From: AC-32 sp038237925 | GTDB lineage: Bacteria; Actinomycetota; Thermoleophilia; Gaiellales; Gaiellaceae | Direction of reading: 5' to 3' | DNA: 64,000 nucleotides | Assembly (NCBI GenBank): GCA_038237925.1 | Contig: JBBRYF010000003.1 | Span: forward strand, 100,525-164,524 | Shown: positions 41,980 to 49,186 of the stretch, piece after piece | Numbering within the stretch: the stretch's first letter is position 1 | Layout of the letters: every line of letters starts with the position of its first letter | Notes under the pieces: generated by a model | Database searches by the model: none | Seen by the model: the letters and a program-made list of their open reading frames with translations, nothing else | Told to the model about the DNA's origin: nothing | Made by a program: the position numbers and the translations under genes

Positions 41980-42774
41980 ATGGCCGACAAGATCAGGCTC
42001 GGCGGGATGGCGCTCGTGAACGGCGTGCTCGTGCACGGGCCGAACGCATGGGCCTGCGCGGTCCGCACCGCCGACGGTGAGCTGAAGGTCGCAGCCGAGC
42101 ACAAGCACCTGCGCGCGGCGGCCGTTCGCAACCCGCTGCTGCGCGGGCCGGCGCGGATCGCCGAGGTCTTCGCGCTCCTGCCGCAGGTGCACCGCAGGCT
42201 CCCGGAGGCCAAGCTGCCGTTCCAGCGACCGCAGGTGATCGGCGCGATGGCGGCCACCGCGCTCGTCGTTCGCTCCGTGAAGGACTCGGCCCGGCTCACT
42301 CCCCTCGCGCGCGAGCTGCTCAGCGGGGTGCTGTCGCTCGCGCCGGCTGCGCTCGCCGTTCGCAGCTCCGACCTCGCGGCCTACCACGGTGCCGAGCACA
42401 TCTCGATCGGCAGTTACGAGCACGACGAGCCGCGCGCCCGCGAGCACGAGCGCTGCGGCTCTCACTTGCTTGGGCCGCTCGTCATGAGCTCCGCGGTCGG
42501 CGCGACGCTCGCTTCCAAGGCGCCGCGGCACCTGCGTGGGCCGGCTCGACTCGCGGCGCAGGTCGGCGCGCTCGCCGCAGCAACGGAGATCTTCGGCTGG
42601 ATGACGCGGAATCCCGAGCACAAGCTCTCCCGCGCGCTCGCGTGTCCCGGCCACGAGCTCCAGCATCGCCTCGCGACCGCCGAACCTTCGCCCGATCAGC
42701 TCGAGGTCGCCGAGGCCGCGCTGGCCACGTGCCTGAAGCTCGAGCGCGAGGCCGATGGAGCGAGTAACAACTAA
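41980..42774 (+). CDS. DUF1385 family membrane protein
   Basis: A 264-residue protein: RLGGMALVNGVLVHGPNAW at the start, two or three membrane segments (about 85-120, 165-190), the AAYHGAEHISIGSYEH block near 127, HERCGSHLLGP near 148, and CPGHELQHRLATAEPSPDQLEVAE near 222. DUF1385 proteins often sit next to translation release genes and have no known function. The two His-rich blocks look like a metal site. Its end overlaps the next gene by 20 bases. Confidence 0.88.
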   Translation: MADKIRLGGMALVNGVLVHGPNAWACAVRTADGELKVAAEHKHLRAAAVRNPLLRGPARIAEVFALLPQVHRRLPEAKLPFQRPQVIGAMAATALVVRSVKDSARLTPLARELLSGVLSLAPAALAVRSSDLAAYHGAEHISIGSYEHDEPRAREHERCGSHLLGPLVMSSAVGATLASKAPRHLRGPARLAAQVGALAAATEIFGWMTRNPEHKLSRALACPGHELQHRLATAEPSPDQLEVAEAALATCLKLEREADGASNN

Positions 42775-43834
42775 GCGCCTCCCGCCCGAGATCTTCGACC
42801 TGCCGGTCGAGAAGATGCGGGAGGGCTACTACACCGACGCCTACTTCAACCACACGCGCGAGGTCCTGATCCGCGACGGCCGCCACCCGCGCGTCGTGAT
42901 GCAGGTCTTCCAGAAGCACGACTCCTACCTCGGCGGGATCGACGAGGCGATCGCCGTGCTGAAGCTCTGCGCCGACGACTGGGACGACCTGACCGTCCAC
43001 GCGCTCTTCGACGGCGACCGCATCGGCCCGTACGAGCCCGTGCTGACGATCGAGGGCGACTACACGAGCTTCGCTCACCTCGAGACGGTCTACCTCGGCG
43101 TGCTTGCGCGACGCACGCTGATCACGACCAACGTCGTGCACGTGCTCGAGGCGGCGAACGGCAAGCCGATCATCTTCATGCCCGCGCGTCACGATCACCA
43201 CCGCGTGCAAACGGGCGACGGCTACGCCGCGTACGTAGCCGGGCTCGTCGTCGGCACGGAGATCGGCGTCACCTCCGAAGCGCAGGCCTCGTGGTGGGGC
43301 GGGCGCGGGATCGGGACGGTGCCGCACGCGCTGATCGCGTCGTACGGCGGCAACACCGTGCTAGCGGCGACGAAGTTCATCGAGAACGTCGACTCCGACA
43401 TCAACGTCACCGTGCTGGTCGACTTCGAGAACGACTCGGTGACGACGGCGCTCGAGGTTGCGCGTGCGCTTGGGCCGCGCCTCTGGGGCGTGCGGCTCGA
43501 CACCTCCGGGCAGCTCGTCGACCGGTCACTCTGGGGGGAGATGGGCGACTTCGACCCGCGCGGCGTCAACGAGCGGCTCGTCCGAAAGGCGCGTGAGGCA
43601 CTCGACCGCGACGGCTTCGAGAACGTGAGGATCGTCGTCTCGGGCGGCTTCGACATCGAGCGGATCCGCGCCTTCGAGGAGCGCGGCGTGCCGGTCGACT
43701 CCTACGGCGTCGGCTCGGCTCTGATCCGCGGCGAGAACGACTTCACGGGCGACATCGTGATGACCGACGGCCGCGCGTCGGCGAAGGTCGGCCGCGGCTA
43801 TCGCGAGAACCGCCGGCTCGGGGTCGTCGACTGA
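42755..43834 (+). CDS. Nicotinate phosphoribosyltransferase-like enzyme
   Basis: A 359-residue NAPRTase-fold enzyme: MREGYYTDAYFNHTRE near 20, DGDRIGPYEPVLTIEGDY near 87, LGVLARRTLITTNV near 115, TVPHALIASYGGNT near 189, VLVDFENDSVTTALEVA near 215, GVRLDTSGQLVD near 242, and SYGVGSALIRGEND near 317. It would make nicotinate mononucleotide. Shorter than bacterial PncB (about 400-440) and nearer the archaeal-type form. ATG at 42755 lies inside the DUF1385 end. The nicotinamidase-like gene follows by 5 bases. Confidence 0.88.
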   Translation: MERVTTKRLPPEIFDLPVEKMREGYYTDAYFNHTREVLIRDGRHPRVVMQVFQKHDSYLGGIDEAIAVLKLCADDWDDLTVHALFDGDRIGPYEPVLTIEGDYTSFAHLETVYLGVLARRTLITTNVVHVLEAANGKPIIFMPARHDHHRVQTGDGYAAYVAGLVVGTEIGVTSEAQASWWGGRGIGTVPHALIASYGGNTVLAATKFIENVDSDINVTVLVDFENDSVTTALEVARALGPRLWGVRLDTSGQLVDRSLWGEMGDFDPRGVNERLVRKAREALDRDGFENVRIVVSGGFDIERIRAFEERGVPVDSYGVGSALIRGENDFTGDIVMTDGRASAKVGRGYRENRRLGVVD

Positions 43835-43839
43835 GACGC

Positions 43840-44460
43840 GTGCTCTGGGACGTCGACACGCAGGTCGACTTCATGCTCCCCGAGGGGAAGCTCTACGTGC
43901 CGGGCGCGGAGGAGACCGCGCCCGCGATGGCGCGACTCGTCGCGGCCGCGCGTGAGGCCGGGGTCGTGCACGTTGCCTCCGCCGACGACCACGAGCTGAC
44001 CGACCCGGAGATCTCGGACGACCCGGACCTCCGCAACACCTATCCGCCGCACTGCCTGCGGGGCACACCCGGCGCCGAGAAGATCCCCGAGACGAAGCAG
44101 ACCGATCCGCAGCCGCTCTCGCTGGTGCCCTTCCCGCCGGGACTCGTTCCCGGGCTCATCGAAGGCCGGCGCGAGATCCTGCTCCTGAAGAAGAACTTCG
44201 ACGTCTTCACGAACCCGAACACCGAGGCGCTGCTCGCCGTGCTCGACCCGGAGGAGCTCGTCGTCTTCGGTGTCGCCACCGACGTGTGCGACGACGCGGC
44301 GATTGTCGGCTTCCTACGCCGCGGCCGCCGGGTGCTGTTCGTGGAGGACGCGGCGCGCGGGCTCGACGACGAGCGGGTCGCCGCCTGCACCGCGAACTGG
44401 CGCAAGCAGGGGGTCGAATTCACCAAGACCGCCGAGGCCGTAACGGCCTTCGGCCGTTGA
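43840..44460 (+). CDS. Isochorismatase-family hydrolase, probable nicotinamidase
   Basis: A 206-residue cysteine hydrolase: DVDTQVDF (D10), a His in SADDHEL near 51, LLKKNFDVFTNPN (K118) and VFGVATDVCDDAAIVGF (C150), the Asp-Lys-Cys triad of the family. Directly following the nicotinate phosphoribosyltransferase, it most likely converts nicotinamide to nicotinate, the preceding step in NAD salvage. The family also includes isochorismatases and cyanurate-type hydrolases. GTG start at 43840. Confidence 0.85.
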   Translation: MLWDVDTQVDFMLPEGKLYVPGAEETAPAMARLVAAAREAGVVHVASADDHELTDPEISDDPDLRNTYPPHCLRGTPGAEKIPETKQTDPQPLSLVPFPPGLVPGLIEGRREILLLKKNFDVFTNPNTEALLAVLDPEELVVFGVATDVCDDAAIVGFLRRGRRVLFVEDAARGLDDERVAACTANWRKQGVEFTKTAEAVTAFGR

Positions 44461-44494
44461 CTCGGGGCCCAAACCAACGGATAACAAGATAGGG

Positions 44495-46000
44495 ATGGAC
44501 TGGCTGGTCTTCTTACGCGACGGCATCGCAGCGTGGCTGCCGCTCTTCTTCGCGATCCTGCTCGTCCTGATGGTCTACATCCTCTGGCGCACCCTGCAGG
44601 TGATGCCGAGGATCACCGCTGCGAAGACGATCACGGCCGACTCGACCGTCTCGTGGGACGACGTCGCCGGGCTCGACGAGGCGAAGGAGGAGCTGCACGA
44701 GGTCGTCGACTATCTGCGCGAGCCCGAGAAGTTCGGGAAGCTCGGCGCACGGGTGCCGAAGGGCATCCTGCTGTACGGGCCGCCCGGCACCGGCAAGACG
44801 TTGCTCGCCAAGGCGATCGCCAGCGAAGCGGGCGCCAAGTTCTACGCGCAGAGCGCCTCGGCGTTCGTCGAGATGTTCGCCGGCCTCGGCGCCTCGCGGA
44901 TCCGGAAGCTCTTCGAAGAGGCGCGCAAGAACGCGCCGTCGATCGTGTTCATCGACGAGCTCGACGCGGTCGGGGCGCAACGGAGCGGCCACGGCTTTAC
45001 GCGTGAGCAGGACCAGACGCTGAACCAGCTCCTCGTCGAGCTGGACGGCTTCGAGTCGCGCGACCAGGTGATCGTGATGGGCGCGTCGAACCGGCTCCAG
45101 GACCTGGATGTCGCGTTGCTGCGCCCGGGGCGTTTCGACCGCCAGGTGCTCGTCTCTGCGCCGGACCTCGCCGGACGCGAGGCGATCCTGCTCGTCCACA
45201 CCCGCGGCAAGCCGCTCGTCGAGGACATCGACCTGCGCTCGATCGCTAGGCAGACCTCGGGTCTGACCGGAGCTGAGCTGGAGAACATCGCCAACGAGGC
45301 TGCGATCTTTGCGGGCCGCGAGAGCCTGGACGCGATCCGCCAGTCCGACTTCGAGGACGCGATGGAGCGCGTCGTCGCCGGCCTCCAGCAGCGGAAGGTG
45401 ATGACCGAGAAGGAGCGGCGCATCCTCGCCTACCACGAAGCCGGCCACGCGGTCATGTCCCACCTGACGGGCGATCTGCTCCCGGTGCACAAGGTGACGA
45501 TCGTCTCGCGCGGCAACGCACTCGGCTACACGCTGAACCTGCCGAGCGAGGAGCGCTACCTGCACACGGCCGAGGAGTTCGCCGACTTGCTGAAGGTCTA
45601 CCTCGCGGGTCGCGCGGCCGAACAGATCGTCTTCGGCCGCGTCACGAACGGCGCCGCGAACGACCTCGAGAAAGCGACCGACGTCGCCCGCGCGATGGTG
45701 TTCGAGTACGGGATGTCCAAGGCAACGGCCTCGCGCACGATGCGTGCCGACAACTACGCGCTCTCCGAGGAGACGAAGCGGCTGCGCGACCAGGAGCAGG
45801 CGCGCCTCACCGACGATGCCTACGAGGAGGCCATCCGCCTGCTGCAGAAGCACCGCGCCGTCCTCGACCGCATCGCGAAGGCGCTGCTCGAGAAGGAGAC
45901 CCTCGACAAGGACGAGCTCGCCGCACTCGTCGTGGACGTCGAGCCGGAGTCGCGCTCCTCGGAGACGATGGGCACCGTCCGCGCCGTCGCGTCCGACTAG
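44495..46000 (+). CDS. FtsH-like AAA+ zinc metalloprotease, short form
   Basis: A 501-residue protein: one membrane helix (about 11-32), AAA+ module with Walker A YGPPGTGKTLLA (94-105), Walker B IVFIDELDAVGAQRSG, second region DVALLRPGRFDRQV, and an M41 protease domain with zinc motif HEAGH (314-318) and the third-ligand Asp in NGAANDLEKATD. Compared with typical FtsH (about 640) it lacks the first membrane helix and the periplasmic domain and has a shorter tail. It may be a second, specialised copy. A GATAAC near 44481 hints at a promoter in the 34-base gap. Confidence 0.9.
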   Translation: MDWLVFLRDGIAAWLPLFFAILLVLMVYILWRTLQVMPRITAAKTITADSTVSWDDVAGLDEAKEELHEVVDYLREPEKFGKLGARVPKGILLYGPPGTGKTLLAKAIASEAGAKFYAQSASAFVEMFAGLGASRIRKLFEEARKNAPSIVFIDELDAVGAQRSGHGFTREQDQTLNQLLVELDGFESRDQVIVMGASNRLQDLDVALLRPGRFDRQVLVSAPDLAGREAILLVHTRGKPLVEDIDLRSIARQTSGLTGAELENIANEAAIFAGRESLDAIRQSDFEDAMERVVAGLQQRKVMTEKERRILAYHEAGHAVMSHLTGDLLPVHKVTIVSRGNALGYTLNLPSEERYLHTAEEFADLLKVYLAGRAAEQIVFGRVTNGAANDLEKATDVARAMVFEYGMSKATASRTMRADNYALSEETKRLRDQEQARLTDDAYEEAIRLLQKHRAVLDRIAKALLEKETLDKDELAALVVDVEPESRSSETMGTVRAVASD

Positions 46001-46021
46001 CCGATCTGTAGCATCGGCGGC

Positions 46022-46426
46022 GTGGAGCCGCACGGGATTCATCACCTCGGGGTCGCAGTCGAAGACCTCGACGGCGCGCTCGCCACGTACGAGCGGCTCT
46101 TCGGCGCTCGGCTCGAGCACCGCGAGACCGTCGAGGAGCAGGGGATCGAGGCGGCGTCGCTGCGCATCGGCTCCGATCGGGTCGAGCTGCTGGCCGCCCT
46201 CGGCGACGACACTCCGGTCGGCAAGTTTCTCTCGACGCGAGGTCCCGGCATGCACCACGTCGCTTACGAGGTCGCCGACGTGGGCGCCGCGCTCGACGAG
46301 CTCACAGCCGGCGGCGCCGAGCTGATCGACGAGCGGCCGCGCCGCGGGCTCTTCGGGCTCGAGGTCGCGTTCGTCCATCCCGACGCCGTCCATGGCGTGC
46401 TCACGGAGGTCGTCAGCGATGGCTGA
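46022..46426 (+). CDS. mce: Methylmalonyl-CoA epimerase
   Basis: A 134-residue vicinal-oxygen-chelate protein: GIHHLGVAVEDLDGALATYE at the start with metal His, EEQGIEAASLRIGSDRVELL near 38, GPGMHHVAYEVADVGAALDE near 75 with the second metal His, and GLEVAFVHPDAVHGVLTE at the end. Length is typical. It interconverts methylmalonyl-CoA epimers in propionate metabolism; no mutase gene is in the window. GTG start at 46022. Confidence 0.92.
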   Translation: MEPHGIHHLGVAVEDLDGALATYERLFGARLEHRETVEEQGIEAASLRIGSDRVELLAALGDDTPVGKFLSTRGPGMHHVAYEVADVGAALDELTAGGAELIDERPRRGLFGLEVAFVHPDAVHGVLTEVVSDG

Positions 46427-46646
46427 CGACCGCGTTCGCATCGAGATCGGGTTCGACGGCGGCCAGGTCATGGGCGCTTACGTCGACCTCTCGGAGGCCG
46501 ATGGGCTGGAGCGAGAGCTCGCCGCTGCCCAGGAGGGCTCGTTCCAGCTGGAGACCGAGGACGGCCGCTACACCATCTCTCTCCGGCGCGTGGTCTACGT
46601 GAAGCGCTTCGCACGCGAAGGCCGCGTCGGATTCAGCGGCCCCTGA
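46419..46646 (+). CDS. Small hypothetical protein
   Basis: A 75-residue beta-rich acidic protein whose ATG lies 8 bases inside the end of the epimerase gene. It reads VRIEIGFDGGQ, a helix-like middle, then YTISLRRVVYVKRF. The plan of strand-helix-strand-strand recalls DUF3107-like small proteins, but I would not name it. Probably co-translated with the epimerase. Confidence 0.6.
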   Translation: MADDRVRIEIGFDGGQVMGAYVDLSEADGLERELAAAQEGSFQLETEDGRYTISLRRVVYVKRFAREGRVGFSGP

Positions 46647-46686
46647 CCAGCGTTAGCCGTCTGCGAGCGCGGGGCAAGTACCCCAG

Positions 46687-47253
46687 GTGAGCCCGAGCGC
46701 CCTCGCCCGTAGCGGCACCGAGGACCTTCGCCGTCTTGTCGAGCTCGCCCAGCAGGGCGACCGAGAGGCGCTCGAGGCCCTCTATCTGCTGCATTTCGAC
46801 CGGATCTACAGCTACCTGCACATGAATGTGGGGAACCGGCACGACGCCGAGGACCTGACGACGCAGACCTTCCTGAAGATGCTCGAGGCGATCGGCCGCT
46901 TCCGCTGGCGCTCGGCGCCCTTCTCGGCGTGGCTCTTCCGGATCGCGCACAACCTGGCGATGGACCACTTCCGTGCAAACCGCCGCTGGCAGCCCGAAGA
47001 GGAAGTGCCCGAGCCCGAGGGCTCGGAGGAGTCGTCGGCCGAGCACGCGGCGCTCCAGTCGATCGGCCGCCGCAGCATGCTCGAGCTGATCGAGAACCTC
47101 TCGCTCGAGCAGCAGCAGGTGCTGATGCTGAAGTTCCTGTTCAACTTCTCGAACGGCGAGGCGGGCACCGTGCTCGGCAAGACGGAAGGCGCGGTCAAGT
47201 CGCTGCAGCATCGCGCACTCGCGTCTCTGCAGAAGCAGCTCCCGGAAGACTAG
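46687..47253 (+). CDS. ECF-type RNA polymerase sigma factor
   Basis: A 188-residue sigma-70 family protein. Region 2 about 25-90: FDRIYSYLHMNVGNRHDAED, LTTQTFLKMLEAIGRF, FSAWLFRIAHNLAMDHFR. Region 4 about 130-185: LIENLSLEQQQVLMLKFLFN, then EAGTVLGKTEGAVKSLQHRA as recognition helix. No anti-sigma gene is adjacent; the short 4-base gap to the YchF-like gene suggests one transcript. GTG start with a GGGGCAAGTACCCC mini-hairpin just upstream. Confidence 0.92.
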   Translation: MSPSALARSGTEDLRRLVELAQQGDREALEALYLLHFDRIYSYLHMNVGNRHDAEDLTTQTFLKMLEAIGRFRWRSAPFSAWLFRIAHNLAMDHFRANRRWQPEEEVPEPEGSEESSAEHAALQSIGRRSMLELIENLSLEQQQVLMLKFLFNFSNGEAGTVLGKTEGAVKSLQHRALASLQKQLPED

Positions 47254-47257
47254 AGCC

Positions 47258-48178
47258 ATGCTGGAGGCAGGAATCGTCGGCCTGGCGGGCGCGGGCAAGA
47301 CCACGCTGTTCAACGTGCTCACGCGCGCGGGAGTCGGGCCTGACTTCGGCAAAGAGCACGTGGGGATGGCTCCGATCGCGGACGAGCGGCTTGGCCAGCT
47401 CGCGGAGGTCGTCTCAGCTGCAAAGGTGACGCCCGCCGCCGCTCGGGTCGTGGACGTGCCCGGAACGGGACCGCAGCTGCTGGGGAACCTGCGCCGTGTC
47501 GACGCGCTGGTGGCGGTCGTCGACGCGTTCTCTCCCGGCGCAGACCCGGACGGCGACCTCGAGCAGCTGGAGCTCGAGCTGCTCGTCGCCGACCGCGACC
47601 ACGTGGAGCTGCGGCTCGAGCGGGTGACGAAGCAGGCGAAGTCGGGCGATGCGAAGCTGCGCGACGAGGTGAGCGAGCTCGAGCTCCTACTCACGCATCT
47701 CGATGCAGGCCACTCGCTGCGCGACTCAGACGACCCGCTACCGCCGGAGCTCGAGCCGCTGACGAGCAAGCCCGTCGTGCCGGTGGTCAACGGGCCCAGC
47801 GGGATCGACCTGAAGCTCGAGGGCGAGCTGGCGGAGCTCCCGGAGGAGGAAGCTGCGGCGTATCGCGATGGCCTGTCGGCGCTCGACGAGATCGTCCGGC
47901 GGCTCTTCGAGGCGCTCGGCCTGATCACGTTCTTCACCGCGGGCGAGACGGAGGCACGGGGGTGGACGCTGAGCCGCGGGCAGACGGCGCTCGAGGCTGC
48001 CGCGTCCATCCACACCGACATCGCGCGCGGGTTCATCCGCTGCGAGGTAGTCCGTTGGAGCGATCTCGTCGAGCTCGGCGGCTACGCGGAGACGGCGCGC
48101 CGGGGCCTTCAGCGGCTCGAAGGCAAGACGTACGAGGTTCAGGACGGCGATGTGCTGACCGTTCGCTTCAACGTCTAA
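47258..48178 (+). CDS. YchF/OLA1-like GTPase, shortened
   Basis: A 306-residue protein (YchF is normally about 360). The P-loop is GLAGAGKTTLFNVLTRA rather than the usual G-x-P-N-V-G-K-S, and the G3 region is shortened to VVDVPGTGPQLLGNLRRVDALV, missing the K-G-A-S-x-G-x-G-L-G-N stretch. The C-terminal DUF933/TGS-like part is well preserved: ITFFTAGETEARGWTLSRG, AAASIHTDIARGFIRCEVV and EGKTYEVQDGDVLTVRFNV. Probably a divergent paralogue that binds ATP or GTP and ribosomes. Confidence 0.85.
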   Translation: MLEAGIVGLAGAGKTTLFNVLTRAGVGPDFGKEHVGMAPIADERLGQLAEVVSAAKVTPAAARVVDVPGTGPQLLGNLRRVDALVAVVDAFSPGADPDGDLEQLELELLVADRDHVELRLERVTKQAKSGDAKLRDEVSELELLLTHLDAGHSLRDSDDPLPPELEPLTSKPVVPVVNGPSGIDLKLEGELAELPEEEAAAYRDGLSALDEIVRRLFEALGLITFFTAGETEARGWTLSRGQTALEAAASIHTDIARGFIRCEVVRWSDLVELGGYAETARRGLQRLEGKTYEVQDGDVLTVRFNV

Positions 48179-48208
48179 GTCGAGCCGCTGAGCCCGCGGC
48201 GCGGTGGT

Positions 48209-48268
48209 CTAGCAGCAGCTGCCGGAGTCGCAGCAGCCGTCGCAGGAATCGCAATCGCAGGCGCGCAT
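48209..48268 (-). CDS. 19-residue cysteine-rich peptide, putative metal(loid)-binding
   Basis: The minus strand encodes MRACDCDSCDGCCDSGSCC: seven cysteines (4, 6, 9, 12, 13, 18, 19) and four aspartates in 19 residues, with no hydrophobic core. The ATG is preceded by AAAGGAGGT (complement of 48272-48280) three bases away, the best Shine-Dalgarno in the region, and by a promoter with 17-base spacing. It is divergent from arsR. C-x-C, C-C and C-x2-C pairs suit soft metals or arsenite, as in metallothioneins and phytochelatins. Coding status is strongly suggested by the leader; function is inferred. I know no named family. Confidence 0.72.
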   Translation of the reverse strand: MRACDCDSCDGCCDSGSCC

Positions 48269-48290
48269 CGGACCTCCTTTCGTTGCGGTC

Positions 48291-48319
48291 ACGCTAGCTG
48301 TTACATTGATGAACGTCAA
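48291..48319 (-). promoter_or_regulatory. Sigma-70-like promoter of the cysteine-rich peptide
   Basis: On the minus strand TTGACG (complement of 48314-48319) and TAGCGT (complement of 48291-48296) are separated by exactly 17 bases. Transcription would begin near 48284, just before the Shine-Dalgarno. The ArsR-type palindrome overlaps the -35 box and spacer. Confidence 0.6.
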
Positions 48320-48321
48320 TG
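48304..48321. promoter_or_regulatory. ArsR-type operator
   Basis: CATTGA (48304-48309) and TCAATG (48316-48321) form a perfect 6-bp inverted repeat with a 6-base spacer. This resembles the TTGA/TCAA half-sites bound by ArsR/SmtB repressors. The right half contains the arsR ATG, and the site covers the -35 region of the divergent peptide promoter, so one bound dimer could silence both. Confidence 0.65.
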
Positions 48322-48675
48322 AAGCAACTACCGGTCATCGCCCAGCCCTGCTGCTGCCCGGGCTCGCCGCCGCTCGAGAGCGGGCATGCGGAGGCGCTCG
48401 CGGCGCGCTTCAAGGCGCTCGCGGATCCCAGTCGCGTTGCGATCGTGAACCGGCTCGCCCGCGCCGAGGACGTCTGCGTCTGCGACTTCATCGGGACACT
48501 CGGGCTCGCCCAGCCCACCGTCTCGCATCACCTGAAGGTGCTGCGGCAAGCGGGCCTCGTGGAAGTCGCGCGCAAGCGCGGGACGTGGGTCCACTACCGG
48601 TTGGTGCCCGAGGCCGTGAGCGAGCTCGCCTTCGCGCTCGGAGGCGAGCCTACGCCGACCGAGGTCGCGGCGTGA
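48319..48675 (+). CDS. arsR: ArsR-family arsenic-responsive repressor
   Basis: A 118-residue winged-helix repressor: EALAARFKALADPSRVAIVN (about 25-44), the arsenite-binding C53-V-C55 in DVCVCD, recognition helix LAQPTVSHHLKVLRQAGLV (64-82), and wing KRGTWVHYRL. An additional cysteine run at 11-13 (PCCCPG) could supply a third thiolate ligand, as in actinobacterial ArsR with shifted sites. The ATG overlaps its own operator; the leader must be very short. The arsenate reductase GTG overlaps its stop. Confidence 0.92.
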   Translation: MKQLPVIAQPCCCPGSPPLESGHAEALAARFKALADPSRVAIVNRLARAEDVCVCDFIGTLGLAQPTVSHHLKVLRQAGLVEVARKRGTWVHYRLVPEAVSELAFALGGEPTPTEVAA

Positions 48676-49049
48676 GCGCGCCGCGGGTGCTGTTTGTGTG
48701 TGTCCAAAACGCTGGGCGCTCGCAGATGGCGCAAGCGCTGTACGAGCGTCACGGTGGGGAGGGCCGCTCGGCCGGCTCGACGCCTGCGGAGCGCGTACAT
48801 CCGGAGGTGGTCGAGGCGCTGCGAGAGGTCGGTCTGGAAGTCGGCGAACGGCGGCCGCGCGGGCTCTCGACGGAGGACGTCGAGTGGGCTGAGCTCGTGG
48901 TAACGATGGGTTGCGGCGACGCCTGCCCGGTGCTGCCCGCCAAGCGTTACCTCGACTGGGAGCTCCCGGACCCGGTGGGCCGACCGCTGGACGAGGTTCG
49001 CGCGCTGCGCGACGAGATCGACCGCCGCGTGGCTGAGCTCGCGAGCTAG
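48672..49049 (+). CDS. arsC: Arsenate reductase, low-molecular-weight phosphatase type
   Basis: A 125-residue enzyme: P-loop VLFVCVQNAGRSQMAQAL with nucleophile C10 and R16, GSTPAERVHPEVVEALREVG, then TMGCGDACPVLP (C81, C85) and the general acid D100 in DWELPDPVG. The cysteine pair suggests a thioredoxin-linked mechanism, but actinobacterial relatives can use mycothiol. GTG start inside the arsR stop. No Acr3 or ArsB pump gene follows. Confidence 0.92.
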   Translation: MSAPRVLFVCVQNAGRSQMAQALYERHGGEGRSAGSTPAERVHPEVVEALREVGLEVGERRPRGLSTEDVEWAELVVTMGCGDACPVLPAKRYLDWELPDPVGRPLDEVRALRDEIDRRVAELAS

Positions 49050-49055
49050 CTCAGC

Positions 49056-49102
49056 GTCACGCGCGCGCGTGACTCATTTTCCCCCCGGGCCTTCGGCCCT
49101 TT
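49056..49102 (+). terminator. Tandem hairpins after arsC
   Basis: First hairpin: an 18-base perfect palindrome from GTCACGCG to CGCGTGAC (49056-49073) followed by TCATTTT. Second: GGGCC-TTC-GGCCC (49087-49099) followed by TTT. They lie 6-53 bases after arsC and end the + strand unit. The remaining 84 bases before the convergent YhaM-like gene contain nothing I can name. Confidence 0.65.
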
Positions 49103-49186
49103 GCCCCCGTTTTTGAGAGTAGCGGCGAAGGTGTCAGGTGTCTGTGATGCTCTGTGCCGAACGTGTGACTTCGGGACGAGCCGGTG

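Noticed and set aside
44513..46471. 650-codon minus-strand frame opposite the FtsH-like gene
   Set aside because: Composition is antisense-like (many His, Arg, Asp, Val-Gly repeats) and the opposite strand carries an intact AAA+ protease.
49087..49103. Promoter or riboswitch between arsC and the YhaM-like gene
   Set aside because: The region is best explained by two terminator hairpins; no -35/-10 pair or conserved aptamer pattern is visible, and the genes converge.
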